From Pachypanchax playfairii (taxonomy: Eukaryota; Chordata; Actinopteri; Cyprinodontiformes; Aplocheilidae): a stretch of 64,000 bases of DNA. Positions 14,501-26,500 of this stretch are shown in pieces (within the stretch, counting starts at the first letter, position 1; every line of letters begins with the position of its first letter). The stretch covers positions 3,355,690 through 3,419,689 of the forward strand of contig SSNP01000034.1 of assembly GCA_006937955.1 (NCBI GenBank), written 5' to 3'. The notes under the pieces were generated by a model that saw only the letters and a program-made list of their open reading frames with translations, made no database searches and was not told the DNA's origin. The translations under genes were made by a program, and so were the position numbers.

Positions 14501-17500
14501 GACGTCCTCGGACCCTGGCGTTGGAGGACCGTCGCGGACGGCGACGTCCTCGGACCCTGGCGTTGGAGGACCGTCGCGGACGGCGACGTCCTCGAACCCA
14601 GGAGGAAGAGCTGGAGGGCCGTCGCGGACGGCGACGCCCTCGGACCCTGGCGTTGGAGGACCGTCGCGGACGGCGACGTCCTCGGACCCAGGCGTTGGAG
14701 GACCGTCGCGGACGGGGACGTCCTCGGACCCTGGCGTTGGAGGACCGTCGCGGACGGCGACGTCCTCGAACCCAGGAGGAAGCGCTGGAGGGCCGTCGCG
14801 GACGGCGACGCCCTCGGACCCTGGCGTTGGAGGACCGTCGCGGACGGAGACGTCCTCGAACCCAGGAGGAAGCACTGGAGGACCGTCACGGACGGCGACG
14901 TCCTCGGACCCAGGCGTTGGAGGACCGTCGCGGACGGCGACGTCCTCGGACCCTGGCGTTGGAGGACCGTCGCGGACGGCGACGTCCTCGGACCCAGGAG
15001 GAAGCGCTGGAGGGCCGTCGCGGACGGCGACGCCCTCGGGCCCTGGCGTTGGAGGACCGTCGCAGACGGCGACGTCCTCGGACCCAGGCGTTGGAGGACC
15101 GTCGCGGACGGCGACGTCCTCGGACCCAGGCGTTGGAGGACCGTCGCGGACGGCGACGTCCTCGGACCCTGGCGTTGGAGGACCGTCGCGGACGGCGACG
15201 TCCTCGAACCCAGGAGGAAGAGCTGGAGGGCCGTCGCGGACGGCGACGCCCTCGGACCCTGGCGTTGGAGGACCGTCGCGGACGGCGACGCCCTCGGACC
15301 CTGGCGTTGGAGGACCGGCGCGGACGGCGACGTCCTCGAACCCAGGAGGAAGAGCTGGAGGGCCGTCGCGGACGGCGACGTCCTCGGACCCAGGCGTTGG
15401 AGGACCGTCGCGGACGGCGACGTCCTCGGACCCTGGCGTTGGAGGACCGTCGCGGACGGCGACGTCCTCGGACCCAGGAGGAAGCGCAGGAGGGCCGTCG
15501 CGGACGGCGACGCCCTCGGACCCTGGCGTTGGAGGACCGTCGCGGACGGCGACGTCCTCGAACCCAGGAGGAAGCGCTAGAGGACCGTCGCGGATGGCGA
15601 CGCCCTCGGACCCTGGCGTTGGAGGACCGTCGCGGACGGCGACATCCTCGAAACCAGGAGGAAGCGCTGGAGGACCGGCGACGTCCTCGGACCCTGGCGT
15701 TGGAGGACCGTCGCGGACGGCGACGTCCTCGAACCCAGGAGGAGGCGCTGGAGGGCCGTCGCGGACGGCGACGCCCTCGAACCCAGGAGGCGGCGGACCG
15801 CAGTCGGCGGGACCCTCAGGCGAACTGGAGGCGTCGGGACCCTCGGTGGAACTGGAGGCGTCGGGACCCTCGGTGGAACTGGAGGCGTCGGGACCCTCTG
15901 GAACTCTGGAACCGGGACCCTCTGGAACTCTGGAACCGGGACCCTCTGGAGGTGGAGGAGCGTCCACCTGGACCTCCTCGGAGACACGGAAGGGTGGAGG
16001 GGCGTCCACCTGGACCCCCTCGGGGACACAGAAGGATGAAGGAGCGTCCACCTGGACCTCCTCGGAGACTCGGAAGGTTTGAGGGGCGTCCACCTGGACC
16101 CCCTCGGAGACACGGAAGGGTGGAGGAGCGTCCACCTGGACCTCCTCGGAGACACGGATGGTTGGAGGGGCGTCCACCTGGACCCCCTCGGAGACACGGA
16201 TGGTTGGAGGGGCGTCCACCTGGACCCCCTCGGAGACACGGATGGTTGGAGGGGCGTCCACCTGGACCCCCTCGGAGACACAGAAGGATGGAGGTGCGTC
16301 CACCTGGACCTCCTCGGAGACACGGAAGGATGGAGGAGCGTCCACCTGGACCCCCTCGGAGACACGGAAGGGTGGAGGAGCGTCCACCTGGACCCCCTCG
16401 GAGACACGGAAGGGTGGAGGAGCGTCCACCTGGACCCCCTCGGAGACACAGAAGGATGAAGGAGCGTCCACCTGGACCTCCTCGGAGACTCGGAAGGTTT
16501 GAGGGGCGTCCACCTGGACCCCCTCGGAGACACGGAAGGGTGGAGGGGCGTCCACCTGGACCCCCTCGGAAACACAGAAGGATGGAGGAGCGTCCACCTG
16601 GACCTCCTCGGAGACTCGGAAGGTTTGAGGGGCGTCCACCTGGACCCCCTCGGAGACACGGAAGGGTGGAGGAGCGTCCACCTGGACCCCCTCGGAAACA
16701 CAGAAGGATGGAGGAGCGGCCACCTGGACCTCCTCGGAGACTCGGAAGGTTTGAGGGGCGTCCACCTGGACCCCCTCGGAGACACGGAAGGGTGGAGGAG
16801 CGTCCACCTGGACCTCCTCGGAGACACGAAAGGGTGGAGGGGCGTCCACCTGGACCCCCTCGGAGACACGGATGGATGGAGGGGCGTCCACCTGGACCTC
16901 CTCGGAGACACGAAGGGTTGGAGGGGCGTCCACCTGGACCCCCTCGGAGACACAGAAGGATGAAGGAGCGTCCACCTGGACCGCCTCGGAGACTCGGAAG
17001 GGTGGAGGGGCGTCCACCTGGACCGCCTCGGAGACACGGAAGGGTGGAGGGGCGTCCACCTGGACCCCCTCGGAGACACGGACGGATAGAGGAGCGTCCA
17101 CCTGGACCTCCTCGGAGACACGGAAGGTTGGAGGGGCGTCCACCTGGACCCCCTCGGAGACACGGATGGTTGGAGGGGCGTCCACCTGGACCCCCTCGGA
17201 GACACAGAAGGATGAAGGAGCGTCCACCTGGACCTCCTCGGAGACTCGGAAGGTTTGAGGGGCGTCCACCTGGACCCCCTCGGAGACACGGAAGGGTGGA
17301 GGGGCGTCCACCTGGACCCCCTCGGAAACACAGAAGGATGGAGGAGCGTCCACCTGGACCTCCTTGGAGACACGGAAGGGTGGAGGGGCGTCCACCTGGA
17401 CCCCCTCGGAGACACAGAAAGATGGACCTGGGGCTGACGCAGCGGCACAGGCTGACGGGTTGGAGACCCGATGCCGCCGTCGAGATCTGCACCTCTGGCG

Positions 17501-20500
17501 CTGCGGCTCTGGAGCGCTGGAAGCGGACGGAGCTGCCGAAGATGGGGGAGCTGGCTGGAGAGCTGATAACCTGGGTCGCGGGGTGGCGGAACCTGGCGGT
17601 GGAGCTGCGAGACCCGCTGTGGTCTGCTGGCGCCTGTTTCCGCGTTGGTTGCCCCGTCTCCCGCCAGGCTGTGGTCTCCGCGCCAGCCGTGTACCCCAGA
17701 ACGGTGAGCTCTCGTCATCGTCGCTATATCGGGGCGCGTTCTTGGCGGCTTCCCTGGCCAGGTACTGAAGCAGCGTCAGCCTCTCCTCTGCTGGGTCCAT
17801 GGTTTGGTCGGAGTATTCTGTCACGATCTGTGCTGTGAGGACTCGGGGCAGGACCCAAAGTGCAGGCAGACACGGGAGACTCAAAACTCAAAATTAATCT
17901 TTTTAATAATAAAAATCAAAGGGGCTGACAAGCAGCAAAACACTTACATGAATGGAGGACTCGGGAGGAGAAACACACGGCACGCAAGACAACACTCTGA
18001 CCACTTGAACAACACTGACACACCCCTTTTATACTAACACAACACAAGAAAGCAATCAACACAAATGAAAAACACCTGGGGAAGAGAGGGAGATGGAAAC
18101 GAGCAACAGCTGAGACACAAGGAGAACTGGGAGCACAGAATATAAACACAAACCAGAAAATACACAAGAAACACAGGAGGACAAGAAAAACAACAAAACT
18201 CTCACTCAGAACATAATCAGACATACACAGAACATGACTCCTGACACAGGGACTCTAGAAAACATTTATTGAGGTGAAAAAACTTACTTAGTTCTGCTTT
18301 AAAGGTGGTATATTGAACTTGAATAACACAGCACAAAGCCTTCAGCCATCTGGGTGCCAGGCTCGTTATCCCCAACGCGTGCGCTCCAATGCTCAGGTCG
18401 ACCAATATTCCTCACCAAACCCACTCGGATCCCCGATCCAAGCAGGACAATAAAATATCATGAGTTCAGCTCACTAATCATGCTCTCCAGCCCCGCTGAT
18501 TACACACTGACTCTGATAAAAGCAGCTCCTACCTGTTTGAAGCTCAGTCATCGATTCAGTCCGTGGCAAAGAGCTCATGTCTAGCGGCTCCAAAACTTCC
18601 TGCAGTCCCTCTTAAGATCCTCTGTCCTCTTCACACACCATCCTGCACACCCCACTTATCCAATTAAATTAAAAATAGCAATAAAATCCTCTGTGGTGTG
18701 TCTTCCAGTCAAAAAAGTGGCCTGAAGCATTCATCCACTTCAGCAACATGCAGCTACGTATTAGCTAGCTGCTAATAAAAACCGTTTCCACACAGAACTT
18801 GCTCGTCACATGGGAAACCCCTCTTGGCAAGCAAATAAGGTATATAATCACCACATGTCCCCGGTGCTTCCAGCTGCTTGACCTGCAGACTCCACAGTAC
18901 CAGCCTCACTGTGCTGGATTATTTATGGTTTTAGGCAACCCAAAATGGTGCCCGCTGCTCTGCCAGCTATTGGCTGGTAGATCTAAACAAAATGCCAACA
19001 TTGTGCCTGCCAAAATTAATATTTAATAATATTTTACTTCAAATATAATTTTTAAAGGAAATGCTGTATTTTCATTCTACAACTCTCTAAACACCCTGTG
19101 GAGGCATTATTTTGTTAAAAATATTGCTTTTAATGAAAATATTCCATATACCACCTTTAAGACTTTTGACACTGAGGGGGCAGGGCCTGTGGCTAATGTA
19201 CTGTGTCCTCTGATTGGTTAGTTTCAGTCCTGTGTCTTGTAATAGTTTTACACAGAGGATTCTTTAATACATCAAGTTTCCTGGTTTACTGGAAGAAGCT
19301 TCCTTTTTTGAAAAAAGAAAAAAGAAAAAAAAGAGACAAACAAAAATAACCAAAGAGATTTTATGGTGTTTGTGAGAAAATGTTTTAAATATTTTTTGTA
19401 AAAACATTGGAAATGAAAACTAAAGCAAATGTATAAGTTGAAAAGATTTGAAGGACCCAAATGTGACTTAGTGGAGGAGATGTTCAGGTGAGAAGAGAAA
19501 ACAAAGTCGGATTCACAAACTAACAAAATACAAAAAAATAGAGATGAAGTAATTATTTTTAAAAATTATGTCCAAGTGAAAGAGAATTCAAAACACAAGC
19601 AACCAGCTGCACTGAACCACAACAAAGAACAAAAAAAAACACAAGAAATAAAACACATAAATAAATAATAACAAATAAATAAAACATATACAACAAACTG
19701 GAGCAAAATTCAAAATAAAACGCTGATCTTCCAGACAATTTAAAGAGGGGATGAATGGCTAGAGGATGTTTGCTAGATTGTGTATTTTACATAATTATCA
19801 AATTACACACCCACAGTCTTCAACAGAAACAGTCTTGATGGCCAAAGTTCAGGAGCAGAGTTCATTATATCCTTTAAAAAGCCCTTTTAACTTCTCTTTT
19901 TAAATTTTGTAGAAAGTACTATGTCCATATCCTTAAAAAATTCCTTCGGGGGCAGGGGAGGGGAGCTGAGTGTCCCATCAGCATTTTCTCAGGGGAGGTT
20001 GGAATGTTGGCCTTCAGGCCCAGCCAAAATGAGATAAGAGAGAGATTAGAGCAGAACTGCAGAATTCAAAAGTCCTTCGACTTTGTTATGGTGCACTTTT
20101 TCAGTGGAAATCCGAAACAGCCGAAATGGACCAAATCACATGAGAACAGCCAATCAATCACTCAATCACTGAACCGAACTTGCAGCTTCTCCAAGATGAC
20201 ACCCATCCTTCCAGTGAGATCCTAACCACATCAGTTTGTCTGACAAGAGCTTCTATATTGTACAGAGCCAGTTTCTAGAGGTTTTTCATGATCAGCATTG
20301 TCTGACCTTAGGTCAACCACTATGTGTCAGTCCCACTGCTAGCGGCTGGTTCATTTCTGTTTCCAGTCTTTCATGGAGAGCCGTCAGTCCCTTTAGCCAG
20401 TAGCTGTAGTACTGTACAACTCTCCATTCTTGAGAATGTACAGTGATGTGTACTAGTTCTTGTTCTAGCAGATTGTCATGGTCAGCTCTTAGATCATGCA

Positions 20501-23500
20501 GCCATGGGTCATTAGTGTTGTGTTATGCCTCCTTCTCAAATATACTTTTGTCATGAGTCTGGCTGCTGATCACTAATTGTCTCATCATTTCCACCTGCAG
20601 GTAGTTTTCTCCCCATTATCACATTTCTACACCTATTTATTAGGAGAGCCAGCCTCATTGCTAGTCTATCATATGCCTCCGTGCTGCACTTACCAAGTGT
20701 TTGTCTCCAAACCAAGTAACCTGTCTGTTTGCCCCTTAGTAGGACTGACCTTGAACCGTTTCTGACCGTTTCTCTTCCCACTAAACTGACGTTAGCTGCG
20801 TTGCAAGATTCACAGAGTTAAGTTGTAGAATACAGATTCAAATCCACTTTCAAGGCAACAGAGCTGAAATGGGATTTGGTCTAAAGTCAATGTGCTGTTC
20901 TGACAATATTGGTACATCAAGTAAGAGCTGTCACTTACCATAGTGTGGGATGATGGCCCAAGCCATTGCTGACGCATAAATTCCTCCGATCATCCAGAAC
21001 ATGCACAGCCAGCTTAGATGTTCTCCTCGCTTCTCCCGGGCCAGGACTTCCGCAAAGAATGAGAAGACTATCGGCACAGCTCCGCCAATCCTGCAAATTC
21101 AGTTTGTGGTCAGATATACAAGCTACAGAAGCCAGAGTTTGTCAGATATTCAGTATCTGTACCATTCATGAACAAGCAATGATCAAGGTTACCAATGTGT
21201 GAGGATAAATGTGCCGGTTGTGTTGTTTCAAAAATTAAAATCAAGCGCAGCCACCTTCACAATAATAACAATTGTAAGATGTAACACCTGCAAACTGTAA
21301 CTTTATGGCAAGCTAAAATAACGTTAACTTGAACACAAAGTTTACTCAAAGCATTGCTTGAAGCATTTTGTTCTAGTAAATCTTTCTTCCTGTTGTAATT
21401 TTACATCATGTTCCTTTGTTCATTTCAGATCATTTCATTTATGCTCATGTCTGTCCAAGGCTTTATTAGATTATTGTTTGTTCACTGCCATCAATTTCTA
21501 TTGTTAATAGATTTTGGTAATTTAACAGTCTAAGTAGTAATTTGTGTTTTGTAGCTCATATTTACACTGTTTAATCTATATAAAAGCATGAAATTGATTT
21601 GTGTGTGTGTTTGTGGATGGGGGGGTGTAACACACTGCCGCCAATACGTGTATTTCAAGTCTGATTTCTGTTTCACAACCAGCTGTCAAGTTAAATTTAA
21701 GCATTTCAATGTGACATTTTGATTTGTGCGCGACCATCATCTGGGCACTAAAAGTTAATTTACTTGAGCCCGAGGAAAACTCAAACAATAAACCCCATTC
21801 TTCCTGTTTCTTGTCTGAGACATTACACGAATATCTAACTCAACAAAGTTTCAAATAGGAGATCTGGATTTTTCCTTGATGAGAATTTTACCTCCTGTAT
21901 AATTTAGATTTATTTTATCATTTATCATAAACAATCTGTTTCCCTACTTTTGCTTAATTATAAAGATTATATAAACATAATCTATGCTATTTGTCCAGAT
22001 GGCACATGAAATTGCCCTTTTCTCTTCTGTTTTGCTGAGACAGCTTATGGAATCAAAGTTAATGAGGTAAAAAAAAACTTAATGAAAAAAGCTGCATTAA
22101 GTCAAACTGGCAACAACACTCTGGGCTTGATCGTTTTTTTTTTCCAAGATGGAAAGTTTAACGTTCATTTTGATAATTCCTACACTGTCACAAATACCAA
22201 AACAGATCCAAACAATACAGATGTAGTCATGCTCCTTGTCGGGATCTCTTTAATCTTGGTTTCAGCTTTCATTCAGGTTCATTTGTGTTTACATCTCTCT
22301 TTTGTTGGGATTTTGTTAATATTGATTAATCTTAGTATTTAAGTATTTCTGATTTATCCTATTGTTCTCCTACACCACTCAGTTTGTTCATGCCATGTTT
22401 CTGTTTGCCTGTCTGGATTTCATCTAGTTCTTCTCTCTCTCCACCTGTTCTCATCCAATCACATGCATGTCTCTCACCTGTTTGTCTACACATAAAAACT
22501 CCCTGCAGTCTTCTTCATCTTGCCAGTTTATTGTATGCTTTGTGCAACTCGTTCCAGTTCTGTTCCTGTCTTATTCCTGTATCATCTCATAGAGTGTACC
22601 GACCCTGTTCTGAAACCTGACCTCATCTCTGCATGATCACCGGGATTTTTTTGGCTCGCTTGCTTACTGACTACACCCCAATCTGCTCCATGTCTGTTCT
22701 GTAAGCCTGTCTACCCAGATACTGGTCGAGGTTTTAACCCATGTCTGATTTATGTTACTTAATTTTGGGTTTGGGCTTTGGATTACCCTTTTCTGGACTT
22801 CTGGGTTACCTGTGTTCTGACCCTGGACTGTTATTTTTGATCCATCCAAGCTGCTCTGCCCCCAGAGGAAGTTCCCGTCACTGGTCATTTACTCTGTTTT
22901 ACCACCATAATAGACAATTTTAAAATGTCATTCACTCTCAGCCTGATGCATTTAAGTTTGGCCACTAAAACACAACAATTACAGGTGTTTGTTCAAGCAC
23001 ATGGAACCCCCCCCAACCACCACCACCACCACCCCCACAACAATCTACTTATTTTTCAGATAAGTAAGTGTAATCATAAGCATCTTATACAAACCATTTG
23101 TGAAATTAAACATTAAACATTTGTGGTATTCATTTCTTCTGCAAAATAAACTGAAGAAATGTAATTGAAATGTGTTAACATTTTTAAGATTGATGCTAGA
23201 TTTAGCTACAAACTACTGTAGAATTTAATAAAACCATTTGTTAGCTATTAGCCAAAACAGACGGGTTACATGAAAATGTGCACAAATCTTACAATCAAAT
23301 GAACAGGAAAAAAAGATGACACTCAGTTTGGAGCAACAGAGATTAAGCTAATCAGACTACAGTCACAAACTGGATTTCTGTCAACTTAAAATAATCTTAA
23401 AATTTTATAGCATTTTGTATTTTTGTAACCTTTACATTCATCATAATTTTCTATTAAATGGTTGCTGTGGCAGAAATGTTGCTCCACAACTAATTCCTGC

Positions 23501-26500
23501 TGCAAAATGACACTAGAATTCAAAGCAAAATTCCCAGCATGGAAAAGGTTTCAAATATAACATTCACATAAGCTGCAAATGTTTGAGATCAGGGTTGTTT
23601 TAAGATGATTGACTGACTGAGGTCATTCACAGAGCTTTCTAAAACATTTTCAGCATGTTCAAACATTTTCACAGAATCCCAAGAACAAAACATTTTAAGT
23701 AACTCAGAATAGGTTCAGAAAAGCATCATATAAATTAGAGCTCAAATCTCCATTAGCTCAAGTCATGGCCACTGGAAATAGGGTTCATTTGTTATATGAA
23801 CATTCTATTAGATAATGAAGATTGGTGCGCAAGTCATTTATAAAAAATGCGGGAAGCCAGGTAGACAGCATCAAGATGTACGGATGCTCATTTTTTGTGC
23901 TTGGTTCATTATTGCAAATGTTTCTGTTTTGCTTTGTTCCCCCCACACCCTGCTCAAGAGGATGCAGACCAGCTGATTCCAGGCAGTTAAAATAACTTAA
24001 TGTCATGTGCTTTGTCTTTGAAAGAGGAAACATAGTTGAGTAATAAGTAAAAGAGGAGATCAGGCTGCAGAAGAACCTTCAGAACATAGTTTAAACTGAA
24101 TAGAAAAGGGTGATCAGAAAAAAAAAACTTTGAAAACTAAAGGTTAAGTGAACTCACCCAAAACCAGACACCATGCGGCAGAAGAGGAACATGCTGTAGC
24201 CTTGAACAAAGGAGGAAAGGAAGGCAAAGAAGCCGTTGACAGACATGGATATCAGCAGGCACTGTTTGCGGCCCACTTTGTCTGAGAGACCACCCCAAAA
24301 AAATGCTCCAAACATCATCCCCAGATACACAATGCTTCCTGGATGGGGGGGTGGGGGGGGATACACAGAAAGACAGGCAGAAACAGAGCAGAACATGTTC
24401 AAACAGTAAAAGATTTATTAGTAGAAAGTGAATGTAACACAGTTCAGAGAGTGGAATTCATTTCGTATATGCACTTATTTGTGCATTATTGTAACTCAAA
24501 CAATGTGAAATACAAACTTAATTGAGACTGAGAGAGTAAATTTAGAGAAAACTGGACTTGTTTCATCAAATGTAAGTGTACATTTACAAACGCAGACATA
24601 TTAATGTTTCTTTTTAAATAAAAAACTTAAAGGTGCAATGTGGAATATTCTCATAAAAAGCAATATTTTTAACAAAATAATGCCTCCACGAGTTGTTTGG
24701 AGGGTTGTAGAAGAAAAATACACAATTTTTTTTAGAAATTATATCTGAAGTAAAAAATAATAAAATGTTTATTTTGACGGGCATGACGTTGGCATTTTGT
24801 TTACATCTACCAGCCAATAGCTGGCAGACCAGCAGGCACCATTTTGGGTTGCCTAATACCGTAAATAGTCCGGCACAGCGAGGCTGGTACTGTGGAGTCT
24901 GCAGGTCAAGCAGCTGGAACCACGGGGGACATGTGGTGATTCTATTTGCTTGCCATAGGGGTTTCCTACCATGAGACGAGCAGGGTCATGTGAAAAAGTC
25001 TTTATTAGCAGCTCACACCAACACAAAGCGGCAGATGGCTGAAGTGTGGGAAAGTCCGGGTTGTGGGTTCAGCTGGAGGATAACTCAGAGGATTCTGTGG
25101 TTTGATGGAGAAGAGAAGTGTGCAGGATGGTGTGAGGACAGAGGATCTTGTAGGAAGTTTTGGTTTGCTCGAGAAGAGACAGGGCATCTACGTGAGCTAT
25201 TTGCCACGGACTGAATCGATGACTGAGCTACAACCAGGTAGGAGTCTTTATTTATCAGAGTCAGTGTGATCAGCTCATGTAATGCCTCTCTTCCTCAAAG
25301 TATCGTGTAAACTTGCCGCTACTCTGCAAAGACTCGTTCAGGACCTGGATGATGCAGATCAAAATCATACTTCCAGATGAGCAGGTGTGTAAGGATGTGA
25401 AAGGTCCAAGACTATAGGATGCAAGGTAGATCCATCAAACCCTTCTAAGCGTCGTAAACATCCTACTACTGATGAGCCCTGCTGAAGTATCCAGCTCAGG
25501 TGCCAAAGTAAGTAGACGGCTTCTGGATGAGACAGGTTTTGCTTCCTCTAGCAATCTACACTCCTCTGGAAACTATTCTTTTTGCGCTTGTTGAAGGATG
25601 GCCCGCTCTGCATCCTGATACTCATCAGCACTAGGGGGAGAAGTGGAGAGCTCCTCTCCACGGAGTTCTTTAACAGTAGCCTCCAAGAGCTCCTGCCAAG
25701 TATCGTAAACCATCTTACCATGACCAGTAGTGGCAGAGGTGATAACGGTGCCACAGAAAGCAGTCTTTGAAGCTCGGTTTCATCCGAACAAGGCTCAGAG
25801 CTTGGGTTTTCTGGCCATGTATCAGGACTGCTAAAGAGAAGGGGGGGGTCCATTAGACCACCAATTTGGCACCTTGAGTTCTGCCAGAGTCTTGCCCCTT
25901 GTAAGATTATCCGCTGGATTACTCTCAGAGTCTACATAATGCCTGGTGCAGTCTTCCATCAATTCCTGTATATCAGCTACCCGGGCTCCTACGAAGACCA
26001 GCAGAAGGACTGTGAGTTCAACCAGGTAAGAACAGTGACTGAGTCGGATCATAGAAATATCTTCCCAATATCTGAGCTCTAGATGATGTATAGAGAGGGC
26101 CCGTTTTGGAGCTAATGGGGAGCGGGCAATTTAATCACATAGATTCTTATGATTTGCAATCAAACAATCATTTGGTGATCTCTGTACCATTTGCCCGCAC
26201 TGATTTATTGGTCCCTCTTTGGGGAAAGGGGACATTTGTTCTCTGCATTTAACCCATCCACAAGCAAGTAGCAGAGGGCCTTTGTTAAGGCGCCCGGGGG
26301 ACAGTTTTGGGGTTCATTATCTTGCCCAGGAAAACCGAGCATTTTACTTCCTGGTCTGAGAATAACTTGAGAATATAAGTTATATTTCAGGACAAATGAA
26401 GACTATATTACACCAAAGGTAAGTTTTTTATACAGTGGTCCCTCACTACTTCGCGGTTCGACTTTCATGGATTCACCACTTCTCGGATTTTTCAAAAATA

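Larger units (their letters stand above)
11613..18246 (-). mobile_element. Young non-autonomous LTR retrotransposon carrying a giant tandem-repeat ORF
   Basis: A 6634-bp element reading on the minus strand. It has 428-bp LTRs at both ends (5' LTR 17819-18246, 3' LTR 11613-12040), TG...CA termini, a perfect 5-bp target duplication CAGGG (11608-11612 and 18247-18251), and a polypurine tract next to the 3' LTR. By eye the LTRs differ at three of 428 positions, so the insertion is recent. The interior has no recognisable protease, reverse transcriptase, RNase H or integrase; it holds one long repeat-built frame (12203-17800). The short leader and possible self-priming suggest a relative of the vertebrate Tf1/sushi branch of Ty3/gypsy (inference). 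It would need an autonomous partner to move. It lies in sv2c intron 4, in the same orientation as sv2c. Confidence 0.9.
17819..18246 (-). repeat. 5' LTR of the tandem-repeat retrotransposon
   Basis: 428 bp, same length as the left LTR. On the minus strand it holds a TATAAAAGG box (18026-18033) and, downstream, an ATTAAA-type poly(A) signal near 17903, giving a plausible U3-R-U5 layout with U3 about 18003-18246. Confidence 0.93.
11063..18298. mobile_element. TTAA-flanked inverted-repeat element C, split by the LTR retrotransposon
   Basis: The outer ends are inverted copies, AGCAGAACTAAGTAAGTT at 11063 and its complement ending at 18298, flanked by TTAA at 11059-11062 and 18299-18302. About 550 bp of the element lies to the left of the LTR insertion (11063-11612, including a gap of Ns) and about 50 bp to the right (18247-18298). 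The left part is GC-rich and contains CCG/C runs. The right TTAA is shared with the neighbouring family-A element. Confidence 0.75.

Noticed and set aside
13025..15800. Possible CRISPR array
   Set aside because: Units are contiguous tandem copies without unique spacers, in a vertebrate retrotransposon.
15577..17718. Minus-strand 713- and 558-residue Arg/Ser/Pro/Gly-rich ORFs
   Set aside because: Shifted frames of the same arrays. They lack the start next to the 5' LTR and contain only repeat translation.
12958..17838. 1626-residue plus-strand ORF (and the 1323-residue one at 12111-16082)
   Set aside because: Low-complexity translation of period-3n minisatellites. The LTRs, polypurine tract and primer site all show that the element is read on the minus strand, and these frames have no leader, no promoter and no unique domain.
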